From contig NZ_QAYL01000002.1 of NCBI RefSeq assembly GCF_003408705.1, forward strand, positions 62,001 to 126,000: a stretch of 64,000 nucleotides of DNA, in the 5' to 3' direction. The stretch comes from Mycobacterium uberis (GTDB taxonomy: Bacteria > Actinomycetota > Actinomycetes > Mycobacteriales > Mycobacteriaceae). Shown one piece after another: positions 31,051 through 41,159 of the stretch. The notes below the pieces were generated by a model. It was not told where the DNA came from. It saw only the letters and a program-made list of their open reading frames with translations, and searched no databases. How positions within the stretch are numbered: the stretch's first letter is position 1; each line of letters begins with the position of its first letter. The translations under genes and the position numbers were made by a program.

Positions 31051-31617
31051 AATCGATAGACCTGACCGTCGTCGAATGAGGCGTGGCCGAAACATGCGTA
31101 GTGCTGGCAGTCCCGGGCCGCAGCAGTGGAATCGATCGTGTCAAGATAGGCGATCATTTCGCTCATCGAGCGATACAGGCTGTAAAGATCCAAATCGTAA
31201 ATCCGGATTCCTGACAGTCGGCCAACCGGCATTGTTGATTGTGACCGTGCAGCCATTCGGTTAATTTCACAGACCACGACGTTACGCCATATCCAGGTAG
31301 GGAAACGTTCAAACCCGCTCAGCGCCTCATCGGCATTCTTGTCGTCGCCAAGTCCACGAACATACCGCTTAATCGGTAGATGTTGTGCCAGAAGAATTCC
31401 GCGGCGACAACGCAAAAGTCCATCTGCTCGATCAGCCATTTCGTGGTGATGCACGCCTCGTAGAACTCAATGCGTGCTGTGTGAACTTTCGTCTATTAAA
31501 ACAATCCGTTCATCCCCGATCAGTTTTTCCAAGGTGTCCGCCAGAGAAGTACCAGCCGGTTTCTCGACAGCGACGTGTCTGATCATCTCCGCTGCGGTGG
31601 CTTCGGGTTGGTGACCG
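31045..31617 (-). pseudogene. Decayed erythromycin-esterase-like domain of an Rv2030c-like protein
   Basis: Rv2030c of M. tuberculosis joins an N-terminal phosphoribosyltransferase domain to an erythromycin-esterase-like domain. The second domain survives here only in pieces: ERIVLIDESSHSTH near 31470-31520, RYVRGLGDDKNADEALSGFE near 31310-31370, DLYSLYRSMSEMIAYLD near 31140-31190 and YACFGHASFDDGQVYRFAAE near 31055-31110. Several stops and shifts lie between, and the last third is absent. The remnant ends where the dosS remnant ends on the other strand, so one deletion probably removed both tails. Confidence 0.85.
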
Positions 31618-32304
31618 TTACTGCGGCACCCATGGTGGAGTGGCCAGTAGTTTCCTAACTTCTTCATCGCTGGTCTGGCGGAAGTCCCAAAATGACTCTC
31701 CCACAGCGACAAAAGGTGTCGGCATAGTAGCGCATACAACGTCGTCGACAATGCCGGAGAATTCACGGCAGGTCAATTCCGGGGCCGCTGGAACGGCGAT
31801 CACGATCTGCGTAGGCTCGATTTCGCGCACTGCTTGCACCGCGACGAACATACTCGCCCCAGTGGCCAACCCATCGTCGACGAGGATGACGGTCTTTCCG
31901 GCCACGTCGGCAGGAGGCCCTCCGTTGCGATAAGCGTATTCACGCCGAATCAGCTCACGCTCTTCGCGTTCGGCGATATCGTGTAACTGCTGAGGCGTGA
32001 TCCGCAGTAACCGCACCACATCGTTGTTGATGACGACGCGACCACCACTGGCCAACGCGCCGACCGCAAACTCTTCGTGTCCAGGTGCACCCAGTTTGCG
32101 CACCACAAAGGCATCCAGCGGTGCCTGCAGTCTGGCTGCAACCTCCCACGCGACGGGTAGTCCTCCACGTGCCAGTCCCAACACCACTACATCTTTTTGG
32201 TCGTGATAAGCGCCCAGCAGATCGGCCAGCACCTGGCCCGCCTCTCGACGATCGCGGAACACACGTCGAGACGCGCGCCTCCCTAAGTCAGCCGTTCGAG
32301 TCAT
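31618..32304 (-). CDS. Phosphoribosyltransferase-domain protein (surviving 5' half of Rv2030c-like gene)
   Basis: Open 228-codon frame encoding a type I phosphoribosyltransferase domain. The PRPP-binding motif [14 protein letters not shown] is intact at about residues 140-153, and [17 protein letters not shown] and [17 protein letters not shown] match Rv2030c. The stop at 31618 falls soon after the domain end, so a single-domain protein could still be made. Stand-alone proteins of this type exist in mycobacteria. Equally it may just be a not-yet-broken part of a pseudogene, since the second domain is wrecked. It lies downstream of hspX, as in M. tuberculosis, where both are DosR-regulated. 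No strong ribosome site precedes the ATG at 32304. Confidence 0.55.
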   Translation of the reverse strand: MTRTADLGRRASRRVFRDRREAGQVLADLLGAYHDQKDVVVLGLARGGLPVAWEVAARLQAPLDAFVVRKLGAPGHEEFAVGALASGGRVVINNDVVRLLRITPQQLHDIAEREERELIRREYAYRNGGPPADVAGKTVILVDDGLATGASMFVAVQAVREIEPTQIVIAVPAAPELTCREFSGIVDDVVCATMPTPFVAVGESFWDFRQTSDEEVRKLLATPPWVPQ

Positions 32305-32387
32305 GACCGGCCGCCTGCAGAATTCGAAGTCTGAAGTCTCATAATTATTTGCTTTCTCGTGCTCGCGGCCAGTAATAAATCGCTAAC

Positions 32388-32419
32388 GCGGTCCCGGAGC
32401 GCCACTGCTCCGGGACCGC
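32388..32419 (-). terminator. Strong hairpin after hspX
   Basis: GCGGTCCCGGAGC (32388-32400) pairs perfectly over 13 bases with 32407-32419 around the loop GCCACT. It lies ten bases beyond the hspX remnant stop, in the 32305-32428 gap. No T-run follows, as is common for mycobacterial terminators. Confidence 0.75.
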
Positions 32420-32428
32420 AAAGTCACG

Positions 32429-32812
32429 TCAACTCGCGGATTGGATCTGGATGTACTTTTCGTTTTCGATGGGCTTCGCTTCGGTGACTGGTACGGGCAT
32501 GATGAGAACCCCCTTGTGGTAGATAGCGTTGATGTCATCTCCGTTGGCGCCAGACTGTAGGAGAATTTCAGACCGTCCGTCGAATTCCTTAATTCTCACT
32601 GTGCTCCTCTTTGATCGTCAATAAAACCATCATGTACGGTGACGTCTACGTCCTTGAGCGAATCGATACCTGGGATCTCGGCATTTACCCGTCTTCATCT
32701 CACCTTCCAGCCACATTATCCGACTCTCGAAAACCGGCTACAAACCGGCGAAGCACTCGGACAACTCTGTAAAAAGCAAAGGCGTACGACGCCGAACAGG
32801 AAGAGTTGTCAT
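32429..32812 (-). pseudogene. hspX: Decayed alpha-crystallin HspX (Acr)
   Basis: HspX is the small heat-shock chaperone most strongly induced by DosR in M. tuberculosis. A good start remains: GAGGAGA, then ATG at 32812 reading MTTLPVRRRTPLLF. It continues FTELSECFAGL, an in-frame stop, FESRIMWLEGEMKTG, a frameshift to AEIPGIDSLKDVDVTVHDG, and a second shift to IKEFDGRSE. The end DDINAIYHKGVLIMPVPV and KYIQIQSAS matches the HspX C-terminus. The conserved sheet between FDGRSE and the end is shortened. It is clearly non-functional and recently enough decayed to be read along its length. Confidence 0.9.
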
Positions 32813-32874
32813 AATGTCTCCTCAGGCCTTAGGGGAACTGACAATTCGATCAGATCACTTGACCGGTAGACGCG

Positions 32875-32904
32875 GTAGGGAACAAAGCCCTGCGTTGCAG
32901 GGCT
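32875..32904. promoter_or_regulatory. Candidate DosR box and adjoining hairpin upstream of hspX remnant
   Basis: GTAGGGAACAAAGCCCTGCG (32875-32894) keeps much of the DosR-site symmetry (GGGA, AAAG, CCC) and lies about 65 bases upstream of the hspX ATG. The bases AGCCCTGC (32886-32893) also pair perfectly with GCAGGGCT (32897-32904) around a three-base loop. Confidence 0.4.
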
Positions 32905-34175
32905 ATTCGTCGGCATGATCATCGGCGATGGTCGTCGACTGGGACCTGGAGCGCTGGCGGCAACGTGCAGTTCAGTCAACAAAACTGAAGTAGAATATGC
33001 CCATCGTTGTTAGAGTTAATACCTCTTGACGGACAACAGTCTCACTTTACTACTGTGTTGAAGGTGATCGATGTAGGTAAGGTAATGGAGTACGCTGTTC
33101 CCTACCACATTCAGGAATTTTGGTCGGTGTCGACAGGTCATCCTCGTCGGTGGTAGCGGTGCGACGGTCCGTACACGAAGCGCCAATGCATAACAGCCCA
33201 CTCACTCTCGCCCACATGGTAGCAGCACCACCGGTTCTCGGCACGCCAGTCGTCATGTAACCCACGGCCCTCATCCTGGCCAAGTCCGTCGAACAGCGGA
33301 AAGAACGACCCGGCACCCCGCAGCTTGGGGGTCTGCACCTCACTATCGCCAGCCGTGGTCGACACCGTCTTAGACCAGTACCCTATTGCGGTGCGTACTA
33401 CACTCACCGGTGTGCTCATAGCGGCCAGCGTTGATCACCTCAGTCACTTCGTCCTCGATCAGCGTCTGCCAGACCCGCGCGGATCAGCTTGGCGAATACC
33501 GACCCGGAATCAACAGACTGCAATGCATCAGGCCGATGCAATACAAGCAGAATGCTCCTAAAGCATCGCGCAGTGTGTCTTTTCGTGAATCACTTTGGTA
33601 GGTAACTGACTGACCACTACGCGATGGCCCACCCCAACACCGGCAACAACACACCCAGCAGGACCTATTCAATCCCGGTTCGGTCTCAGCCCCCAAAACC
33701 CCGCTGCCCCAGGTACTTACCCCGCACCTTGGTGCCAAATTCCTTGCCGATGATGGCCGACTAGCACTCCTGATCGATTCGGGTACTGCACTCAACCAGG
33801 TTGACAGCTGAGCCGTACCGAGCACATACGCAGCATTGACGCAGTATGTCTTCAGGGCGTTACGTTCCGCTGTTCACCTGTGCACGCAACCTTCCATTAC
33901 GATGCTTTCGAGACGACAAGCCACCTCGATGAAACTCTCGAAGTCCTGCAACACGTTTGCTGCTTAACGAAAAACCTATAGAAAACTATGTTTTGGCAAA
34001 CGATGACTGAAGCGGCATCGAAGAAAAGGTGCGCTATACACGCAGTACAAAAGGAAGGAACCTAGCGATGGAGAAAAAGAACAATTAACTCGAAAGCCTA
34101 GCTAAATTAACAAAATCTACAGAAAACTAACATGAAAACGACCCCGGAGAAATCCCCAAAAGCCATTCCCGCTCG
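32905..34175. other. Gene-free decayed region
   Basis: About 1.27 kb without an intact gene. The acg gene that stands divergent from hspX in M. tuberculosis is not recognisable. Open stretches around 33138-33419 (reverse) and 33325-33561 (forward) lack good starts and known motifs, and each is overlapped by another. Bases 33950-34140 are AT-rich. Confidence 0.5.
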
Positions 34176-34249
34176 TAGCGGGGACAGGATTCGAACCTGC
34201 GACCTCTGGGTTATGAGCCCAGCGAGCTACCGAGCTGCTCCACCCCGCG
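34176..34249 (-). tRNA. Initiator tRNA-fMet (anticodon CAT)
   Basis: The reverse complement folds as a tRNA. Acceptor 5' strand is CGCGGGG, D-arm GAGCAGCTCGGTAGCTC, anticodon stem-loop CTGGG-CTCATAA-CCCAG, T-arm with GGTTCGAATCC, and 3' strand CCCCGCT plus discriminator A. It has the initiator hallmarks: base 1 (C) is unpaired with base 72 (U), and the anticodon stem ends in three G-C pairs. CCA is not encoded. Confidence 0.95.
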
Positions 34250-34390
34250 TCGGTAAATGCAAGACTACCGAACATCTCCGAAGGTCACCAAATCGCCTGC
34301 GCACGACGAGTGTGTGTAAAATAGGCCAAAGTTTACGGCGTGCCAGTGTACAGACACAGCCGCTCGTGGGCGGCAAGGCCATCCACTGAC

Positions 34391-37369
34391 CTATTTGGCG
34401 TTATTGAACTTGGTGATGGCGTCGTCGAGCCGCTGTAGCGCCGAACCGTAGGCGGCAAAGTCACCTTTCTTCTGCGCGTCGCGCACCGCACCGATCGCCA
34501 CCTGGACCTCTTGTAGTGCTGCGGCCCTGGCGGCCGACAACGCGACCGACCCTTCCGGAGCCGGCGGCACCACTGCGCCAGGACGAATCGGCGATCCCCC
34601 GTCGTCAACCGACGCCGGGGCGCCCACAGGCGACCTTGGCGATACCGCTTCGGCGGGCTCGATGCCGGTAGCTGCAGAAGCCGCGTCGGGCCCGAATAAC
34701 CCGGTGAGCGCATCCCCGACGGTGGGACCGTACCCGATCTTGTCGTTGTACATCATAGCCACGCGAATCAGACGCGGATACGATGAGGCGGCATCACTGG
34801 CACCTGGAGATGCATAGACGGGTTCCACGTATAGCAGTCCACCCTGAGCCACCGGCAGCGTCAGCAAGTTACCCCACCGGATCCGGTTTTGGTTGTCCCG
34901 CCCGATCACACCCAGATCTTGGGATACCACCGGATCGGTGGTGATAGCGTTATTGGCCAGTTTGGGGCCGTTAACATTGCCAGGAATGGTCAACACAGTG
35001 ATCTTGCCGTACGTTGCAGGATCCGAGCTGGCGCTGATGTAGGCGGCCAGGAAGTCCTGCTTGAACCTATTCATCGCACTGGTTAACTGGTATGACGCAG
35101 AATTGCCATTCTTGAGAATGTTTTTCGCAACAATGTAGTACGGTGGTTGATAACTGCTGGCGGTGGGATTCGGATCCAGTGGCACATCCCAGAAATCTGA
35201 TGTGTTGAAGAATGTTCCGGGATCGTTGACATGGTATTTAGCCAGCAGCATCCGCTGGACCTTAAACAGGTCCTCGGGATAGCGTAGATGCTCAGCCAGT
35301 TCGGGCGTGATATCGGCCTTGGGCATAACGGTGCCCGGAAAAACCTTCATCCACGCTTTCAGCACTGGGTCCTGCTCATCCTGCTGATACAGCGTCACAG
35401 CACCGTCATAGGCGTCCACGGTGGCCTTCACCGAGTTCCTGATGTATGCAACCTGCTTATCGGGCGCCAATCGATTGAAAGCCACCTCGGTGGAGTCGGC
35501 GGTAGCCGACGACAGGGAGGTGGGTTCGGCGTAGGGATAGTTCTCCAGGGTGGTATAGGCGTCGATGATCCACACCAGTCGCTTGTTCACGACAGCCGGA
35601 TAGACACTGCTGTCAGTCGTCAACCAGGGTGCCACCGCCTCCACCCGCTGCGCCGGATCACGATTGAACAATATCTTGCTGTTAGAACCAATCACACTGG
35701 AAAACAAGAAGTTTCTCTCCGCGAATTTCGCGGCGAACACACTGCGGGATAGCCAGCTGCCGATCGGGACTCCCCCGCTGCCGGCGTAGGTGTATCTCTT
35801 GGTATCGGTGTTGGTCTCGTAGTCGTATTCGCGGTCATCACCATTTTTTCCGACGATCGCATAGTCGGCGGAGGTATTGGAGATCACCGGCCCGAAGTAG
35901 ATGCGGGGTTGATCCAGACGCGCCGGCCCGTCAGATATGACAGTGCCGTTCCCAACGACGTTTACTAGAAACTCGGGGTAGCCCCCGTTCTGGTTCGGGT
36001 CATTGGCGATACCGCGTACGGTGTTGGCCGGCGACGCGATAAATCCGTTCCCGTGCGTGTAAACGGTATGTCGGTTGATCCAGTCACGTTGATTATCAAT
36101 CAACCGATCTGGGTTGAGTTCACGCGCCGCCACGACATAGTCACGCAGGTTACCGTTTTTGTCAAAGTAACGGTCGATCGACAGCTGGTCAGGGAAGTAG
36201 TAGAAGTTCTTGCCCCGCTGGAATTGGGTAAATGCGGGGCTAACAATCGTAGGGTCGAGTAGCCGGATGTTCGACGTGGTAGCGCGATCGGTGGCGATCT
36301 GCTGAGCAATCGCAGGCGTGTCGCCGGTGTAATTACGATAGGTTACCACGTCCTCGGTCAAGCCATAGGCTTGCCGGGTCGCGATGATACTTCGACTGAT
36401 GTACTCGCTTTCCTTGCGTACCGCATCCGGCTTGGCGATGAGCTGTTCGACGATCAACGGCCAGCCGGCACCCACGATCAACGATGACAGTAACAGCAGG
36501 ACCAGGCCGATGGCCGGAATCCGCAAGTCCCGCAACGTGACCGCGGCAAACACGGAGGAAGCGCAAATCAGCGCGATCGCCATCAGGATCAACTTGGCGG
36601 GCAGCACCGCGGTGATATCGGTGTATCCGGCACCGGTGAACGGCTTACCGCTACGCGTATGTGACAGCAGCTCATACCTGTCAAACCAATAGGCAACGGC
36701 CTTGAGCAACACCAGCACACCGATCAAGCTGACCAACTGGATACGCGCCGCGCGGCTTAGCGCGCCGATGCGTCCGGACAGCCGGATGCCACCGAAGATG
36801 TAGTGCGTCACCAGATTCGCGACAAACGCCAGAAATACCGCGATGAACATATAGCTGAGCACTAGCCGATAGAACGGTAGTTCGAACGCATAAAATCCGA
36901 GGTCCTTGCCGAATTGTGGATCCTTGACACCAAAATCATCGCCGTGCAAGAACAGTTGGATCCGAACCCAGTAGCTTTGCGCGATAATGCCGGCCAACAG
37001 GCCAATCGCTACCGGGATCCCGATGCTCACGAGCCGTAGCCGTAACAACACCATGGCGCGATACCGCGCCACCGGGTCGTTGTCGTGACTCGGGACGAAG
37101 ACCGGGCGGGTGCGGTACGCAAGCGCAAACCCGGCAAACACAATGCCGCCGACCACCAGCCCGGTGACTCCGAGCACCACAATGCGGGTAACCATCACAG
37201 TGCTAAACACCGAACGGTAGCCAAGCTCACCGAACCACAGCCAGTCGACATACGCGTCGACCAGTCGCGGACCAGCTAACAGTAACACGATCACACCCGG
37301 TACGACCATGATCAGGGTCCAGCTACGCCGAGTCAGTTTTGACATCCCTGCTGCGGGCCGCATCCCCAC
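34391..37369 (-). CDS. UPF0182 family large membrane protein (Rv3193c-like)
   Basis: 992 residues, full length for the family. About seven membrane helices lie in the first 320 residues, beginning [20 protein letters not shown] and including [21 protein letters not shown] large extracytoplasmic domain follows, with [18 protein letters not shown] and [21 protein letters not shown]. The end is Pro/Ala-rich and then charged ([19 protein letters not shown]). The function of the family is unknown. It is an intact 3-kb gene in a decaying genome, which suggests it is under selection. Transcribed toward the tRNA; the PDZ protease gene lies upstream on the same strand with a 138-base gap. Confidence 0.93.
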   Translation of the reverse strand: MGMRPAAGMSKLTRRSWTLIMVVPGVIVLLLAGPRLVDAYVDWLWFGELGYRSVFSTVMVTRIVVLGVTGLVVGGIVFAGFALAYRTRPVFVPSHDNDPVARYRAMVLLRLRLVSIGIPVAIGLLAGIIAQSYWVRIQLFLHGDDFGVKDPQFGKDLGFYAFELPFYRLVLSYMFIAVFLAFVANLVTHYIFGGIRLSGRIGALSRAARIQLVSLIGVLVLLKAVAYWFDRYELLSHTRSGKPFTGAGYTDITAVLPAKLILMAIALICASSVFAAVTLRDLRIPAIGLVLLLLSSLIVGAGWPLIVEQLIAKPDAVRKESEYISRSIIATRQAYGLTEDVVTYRNYTGDTPAIAQQIATDRATTSNIRLLDPTIVSPAFTQFQRGKNFYYFPDQLSIDRYFDKNGNLRDYVVAARELNPDRLIDNQRDWINRHTVYTHGNGFIASPANTVRGIANDPNQNGGYPEFLVNVVGNGTVISDGPARLDQPRIYFGPVISNTSADYAIVGKNGDDREYDYETNTDTKRYTYAGSGGVPIGSWLSRSVFAAKFAERNFLFSSVIGSNSKILFNRDPAQRVEAVAPWLTTDSSVYPAVVNKRLVWIIDAYTTLENYPYAEPTSLSSATADSTEVAFNRLAPDKQVAYIRNSVKATVDAYDGAVTLYQQDEQDPVLKAWMKVFPGTVMPKADITPELAEHLRYPEDLFKVQRMLLAKYHVNDPGTFFNTSDFWDVPLDPNPTASSYQPPYYIVAKNILKNGNSASYQLTSAMNRFKQDFLAAYISASSDPATYGKITVLTIPGNVNGPKLANNAITTDPVVSQDLGVIGRDNQNRIRWGNLLTLPVAQGGLLYVEPVYASPGASDAASSYPRLIRVAMMYNDKIGYGPTVGDALTGLFGPDAASAATGIEPAEAVSPRSPVGAPASVDDGGSPIRPGAVVPPAPEGSVALSAARAAALQEVQVAIGAVRDAQKKGDFAAYGSALQRLDDAITKFNNAK

Positions 37370-37507
37370 TAGCTACGCTCCCTGCTCGATTTGGCTGACG
37401 TCGATTTTGCTAAACACCCGTACGTCGGGGCCGTGTGCCAGACATCTTCGTTACTGTCACAACTCTACGCACCACAGCACCATTCGATTGCGAGTGAGGG
37501 GGCCAAG

Positions 37508-38530
37508 TTAGCAGCTCGGCAGCTGACCTCCCGACGTCATTGCGTGCAGCGCGTCCACCGCTTGGGTGAGACTCTCGACTTTCACCAACCGCAGGCCAGT
37601 ACGGTTATCGGAAATCGCCTCATAGCAGTTCTTCGCAGGAACGAGGAACACTGTGGCGCCAGCAGCGCGAGCGGCGACCATCTTATGCGCGACGCCCCCG
37701 ATAGGACCCACCTTGCCGTCGATACTGATGGTACCGGTGCCCGCGACGAACGTCGATCCGACCAAATCGCCGGTAGTCAGCTTGTCGACAACCGCCAGAC
37801 TAAACATCAGTCCGGCCGATGGCCCGCCCACGTTGGCAAGGTTGAAATCCACCACGAACGGCGCCCATGGCGCATCTAGCACCGCGATACCCATAAAGCC
37901 ATAGTTACGATCTTTGCTCGCACCCAGCGTGATCTGTGCGACACCGGGTGGCTCGTTCTTGCGACGAAAGTCGATAGTCACTACCTCGCCGGGCTTGGTT
38001 TTCTTCAGCAATCCAGTGAACTGTTCCACATTGGCCACCGGGCTACCGTTGACCGCGTCCAGGGCATCACCGGACTCCAGTTTGCCCGCCGACGGACCGG
38101 GATCGCTGACCGTCGCGACGGTAACTGCAGGCGGATACTTCAGGTATCCCAGTGCAGCATAGGCCGCGCTGTCCTCAGACTGTTTGAAATCAGCGCTGTT
38201 GGCCTTGTCGACGTCTTCTCGCGACTTGCCCGGCGGGTAGATGAGGTCGCGCGGCACCAGCTGTTCTTGGCCGGAAAGCCACAGTGTCAGGGCTTCACCC
38301 AAAGTCAGATTGTCACGCTGGGACACCGTCGTCATATTGAGGTGACCAGAGGTGGGGTACGTGCGCGTGCCTTCGATCGCTACGACCTGCTTGCCGTCGA
38401 CCTCACCGAGTGTGTCAAAAGTAGGACCAGGGCCCAACGACACAAACGGCACCGTTACCACTGCGAGCAACACACCAAAGACCAGAATCGGCACCAACGC
38501 GACCAACAAGGTGAAAATCCGCCTGTTCAC
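37508..38530 (-). CDS. Membrane-anchored PDZ-domain Lon-like serine protease (Rv3194c-like)
   Basis: 340 residues from the GTG at 38530 (NRRIFTLLVALVPILVFGVL), which starts with one membrane anchor at residues 5-27. A PDZ domain follows around residues 130-195 (SDPGPSAGKLESGDALDAVNG). The C-terminal Lon/S16 proteolytic domain has Ser238 in NVGGPSAGLMF and Lys283 in GGVAHKMVAA, a catalytic dyad. The active site is probably outside the membrane. The frame extends to 38569 but upstream residues do not fit. Divergent from the Rv3195-like gene, with about 96 bases between. Confidence 0.92.
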   Translation of the reverse strand: MNRRIFTLLVALVPILVFGVLLAVVTVPFVSLGPGPTFDTLGEVDGKQVVAIEGTRTYPTSGHLNMTTVSQRDNLTLGEALTLWLSGQEQLVPRDLIYPPGKSREDVDKANSADFKQSEDSAAYAALGYLKYPPAVTVATVSDPGPSAGKLESGDALDAVNGSPVANVEQFTGLLKKTKPGEVVTIDFRRKNEPPGVAQITLGASKDRNYGFMGIAVLDAPWAPFVVDFNLANVGGPSAGLMFSLAVVDKLTTGDLVGSTFVAGTGTISIDGKVGPIGGVAHKMVAARAAGATVFLVPAKNCYEAISDNRTGLRLVKVESLTQAVDALHAMTSGGQLPSC

Positions 38531-38626
38531 GCCGCTTAGATTAGACGGACTCACCTCGGGCGCGTCCAACTATAAGCATGACCCGCGGTGGCGCGTTCTG
38601 TCACACCGGTAGGTACCGTTGACAGT

Positions 38627-40027
38627 GTGGCTAACTTGCCTTTCGGCTTCTCCTCCGAAGACGACTCCCCGAATAACGAGTCGGGACGCGACAAGCACGG
38701 AAAAAACAACCCTGATTCCAGTTCGAACGCGTCAGACCCATTAACTTCGTTTAGCATGAGTGGGGACTTCGTCATGGGTGACCTGGGACAAATCTTCACC
38801 CAACTGGGTCAGATGTTTACCAACGCTGGCACCGCGATGACTGCAGACAAACAACCGGGTCCAGTCAACTATGAATTGGCGCGACAAGTCGCGTCGAGTT
38901 CGATCGGGTTTGTCGCGCCCATCCCAGCCGCCACAAGCTCAGCTATCGGCGATGCGGTGCATCTAGCCGAAACCTGGCTGGATGGGGTCACCGCGCTACC
39001 TGCGGGTACTATCAAAGCGGAGGGCTGGACCCCCGACGACTGGGTCAACAACACCTTGGCGACATGGAAGCGACTATGCGACCCGATGGCTCAACAGATC
39101 TCGACAGTATGGGCGGCGTCGCTGCCTGAGGAAGCCAAAACCATGGCCGGCCCGCTGTTGTCGATGATATCGCAAATGGGCGGCATGGCGTTCGGTTCGC
39201 AACTTGGGCAGGCGTTTGGTCGATTATCCCGCGAGGTACTGACCTCGACCGATATCGGCTTGCCGCTTGGTCCCAAAGGCGTAGCGGCGATACTGCCGCA
39301 AGCTGTCGAGTCCTTCGCCGACGGACTCGAGCAACCGCGCAGCGAGATCCTGACCTTCCTGGCCGCCCGTGAAGCTGCACACCACCGGTTATTCAGCCAT
39401 GTGCCCTGGCTGGCCAGTCAATTGCTAGGCGCCGTAGAGGCCTATGCCGCAGGTATGAAGATCGACATGAGCGGAATTGAGGAGTTAGCACGCGATTTCA
39501 ATCCAGCCTCGCTGTCGGATCCCGCCGCCATCGAGGAGCTGTTGGGGCAGGGTATTTTCGAGCCCAAGGCAACCCCGGCACAGACCCGAGCGCTGGAGCG
39601 GCTGGAGACCCTGTTGGCGCTAATTGAAGGCTGGGTGCAGGTAGCGGTGACCGCGGCGCTAGGCGATCGGATTCCAGGTGCCGCCGCGCTCGACGAGACG
39701 CTGCGCCGGCGTCGGGCCAGCGGCGGACCGGCCGAACAGACATTCACCACGCTGGTCGGCCTGGAGCTGCGGCCACGTAAGCTGCGGGAGGCCGTCGCGC
39801 TATGGGAACGCTTGACCCAGGCTGCCGGTGCGGACGCTCGTGACGCCGTCTGGCAGCACCCGGATCTGCTGCCTTCCGGGGCGGATCTTGACGACCCGGC
39901 TGGCTTCATCGACCGAATCATTGGTGGCGACACCAGCGGTATTGATGAAGCGATTGCCGAACTTGAGCGGGACTGTGGCAACCCCGATGGTGGGAGCCCT
40001 GGCTCTGCCGGTCCTGTAGATAACTGA
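38627..40027 (+). CDS. DUF2342-family protein, putative zinc-dependent hydrolase (Rv3195-like)
   Basis: 466 residues from GTG 38627 (ANLPFGFSSEDD), which aligns with the M. tuberculosis start. The low-complexity acidic N-terminus is followed by ARQVASSSIGFVAPIPAATS and AIGDAVHLAETWLDG. The putative metal region is LTFLAAREAAHHRLFSHVPW. The C-terminal half holds TLRRRRASGGPAEQTFTTLV and GLELRPRKLREAVALW. The family is annotated as putative hydrolase or zincin-like, with no proven substrate. It is intact. An in-frame start at 38588 is possible but less likely. The Rv3196-like pseudogene starts seven bases later. Confidence 0.88.
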   Translation: MANLPFGFSSEDDSPNNESGRDKHGKNNPDSSSNASDPLTSFSMSGDFVMGDLGQIFTQLGQMFTNAGTAMTADKQPGPVNYELARQVASSSIGFVAPIPAATSSAIGDAVHLAETWLDGVTALPAGTIKAEGWTPDDWVNNTLATWKRLCDPMAQQISTVWAASLPEEAKTMAGPLLSMISQMGGMAFGSQLGQAFGRLSREVLTSTDIGLPLGPKGVAAILPQAVESFADGLEQPRSEILTFLAAREAAHHRLFSHVPWLASQLLGAVEAYAAGMKIDMSGIEELARDFNPASLSDPAAIEELLGQGIFEPKATPAQTRALERLETLLALIEGWVQVAVTAALGDRIPGAAALDETLRRRRASGGPAEQTFTTLVGLELRPRKLREAVALWERLTQAAGADARDAVWQHPDLLPSGADLDDPAGFIDRIIGGDTSGIDEAIAELERDCGNPDGGSPGSAGPVDN

Positions 40028-40034
40028 TCGAGAG

Positions 40035-40853
40035 GTGAGTGCCCGGCGTGGCAAAGTCTCGAGTCATGCCGCAGGATGCGCCCTCCCTGCCATGCGCCGG
40101 ATCCCACGATGCCGATGCAGTCCATGCGATCGCCGACACCGATAGCAGAGTTGCAGCGGTAGGTCGGGAGTCAGCCGATGGCTTGGCGAATCTCGTCGCG
40201 TAACTGGTTTGGTGTCGGCGTCGCACCCCGCGGATGCCGGCAGTCCCGAGGCCAGACAGCGTCGATCCGAACTCACGGCCGCGGCCCGCTGTCAGGCCTA
40301 TTGGTGAAAGCGCTGCTCGGATGCCTGAATTGCGCACAGCAGCCGGTCGCATGCCGCGATCGCTTCCACCGTGGACCTGATGGTACTGTCAGACTACCTG
40401 GTCGCCGACCCGTTCATGATTGGCACAGCCGGGGGTGTACCCCACCTTCCGGTTCGGGTCCGTGACGGCACCAGCCTGGTGGGGTCGCTAGTCGTTCCCG
40501 GCGTGACCAGTTGTCTAGCCTGCTCAGACCTGCACCGCAGCGACTGCGACACCGCTTGGCCGGCTATCGCTGTCCGGCTGCGAGACACCATTGGGGTGGC
40601 CGACCAGGCCACCCTACTCTCCACCGCGGCGCTGGAGCTCAGCCAGGCCAATCGGATGATCGCGGCGATGCGCGGACAGGAGATGGTACCCGATCCCGGA
40701 CCGCCCTTGACGCTGAACGCCACATTGAAGTTCGATCTGAGCACTGGCTCCATCGTCGCGCGCCAATGGACCAAAATATACGTCATGTCCATGTTGACGC
40801 CGGTAGCTGATCTATCCTTGCCCTCCTTGGTCCGGGACGTTCGTCGAGATTGA
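40035..40853 (+). pseudogene. Decayed Rv3196-like protein
   Basis: Reading starts at GTG 40035 with VSARRGKVSSHAA. It then passes through degraded sequence to SIRTHGRGPLSGLLVKALLG near 40260-40320. In a third frame a long open stretch follows (40371-40853) with LSDYLVADPFMI, VRVRDGTSLVGSLVVPG, VTSCLACSDLHRSD and GVADQATLLSTAALELSQAN. This looks like the protein now classed with ThiF/cyclodehydratase-like leader-binding proteins. That class is a recollection, not a search result. The CLAC motif is intact, but frameshifts and a lost middle make the gene dead. Confidence 0.8.
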
Positions 40854-41159
40854 CACGTAAACTCTAGCCAAGTCGTCTAAAACCCGCCCCGTCAATGTGC
40901 GATCATTGCGGTGCTTGTCCAGCGCTTCGATGATTGCCCTAAACAGAGCATCGGCTGCACGGTGCTGCGTTGCTTTGCTGCCATGACTTTTCTGTAACAT
41001 CCTTCGGACATGTATTTCGATGAACCATAGAGTTGAACCTGCGCGGAGAAAACACATTGGCGCGACGCTTGATGATGCGGGTTCAAGACCGAATGAAGTA
41101 GCCGTTTGATCAGTTGTCGCCATATCAAAATCAAATCCATGAAGCGCTCAATGTCATGG
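40854..41159. other. Spacer upstream of ABC1 gene
   Basis: About 300 bases. A reverse open frame (40812-41123) has one protein-like stretch (DALFRAIIEALDKHRNDRTL, shown once) but overlaps the Rv3196 remnant and has no start signal. I do not call it a gene. Confidence 0.4.

Noticed and set aside
31140-31470. Reverse frame at 30987-31454 considered as an intact separate gene
   Set aside because: Its content is only the decayed esterase domain, with internal frame changes and no start.
32886-32904. 8-bp hairpin upstream of hspX as a riboswitch or terminator
   Set aside because: It is too small and isolated, and more simply read as part of a symmetric regulatory site.
33325-33561. Forward frame considered as an acg-like (Rv2032) gene
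   Set aside because: No nitroreductase motif could be found. The region is probably decayed sequence.
40812-41123. Reverse frame with a protein-like middle
   Set aside because: It overlaps the Rv3196 remnant, has no ribosome site and matches no family I know.
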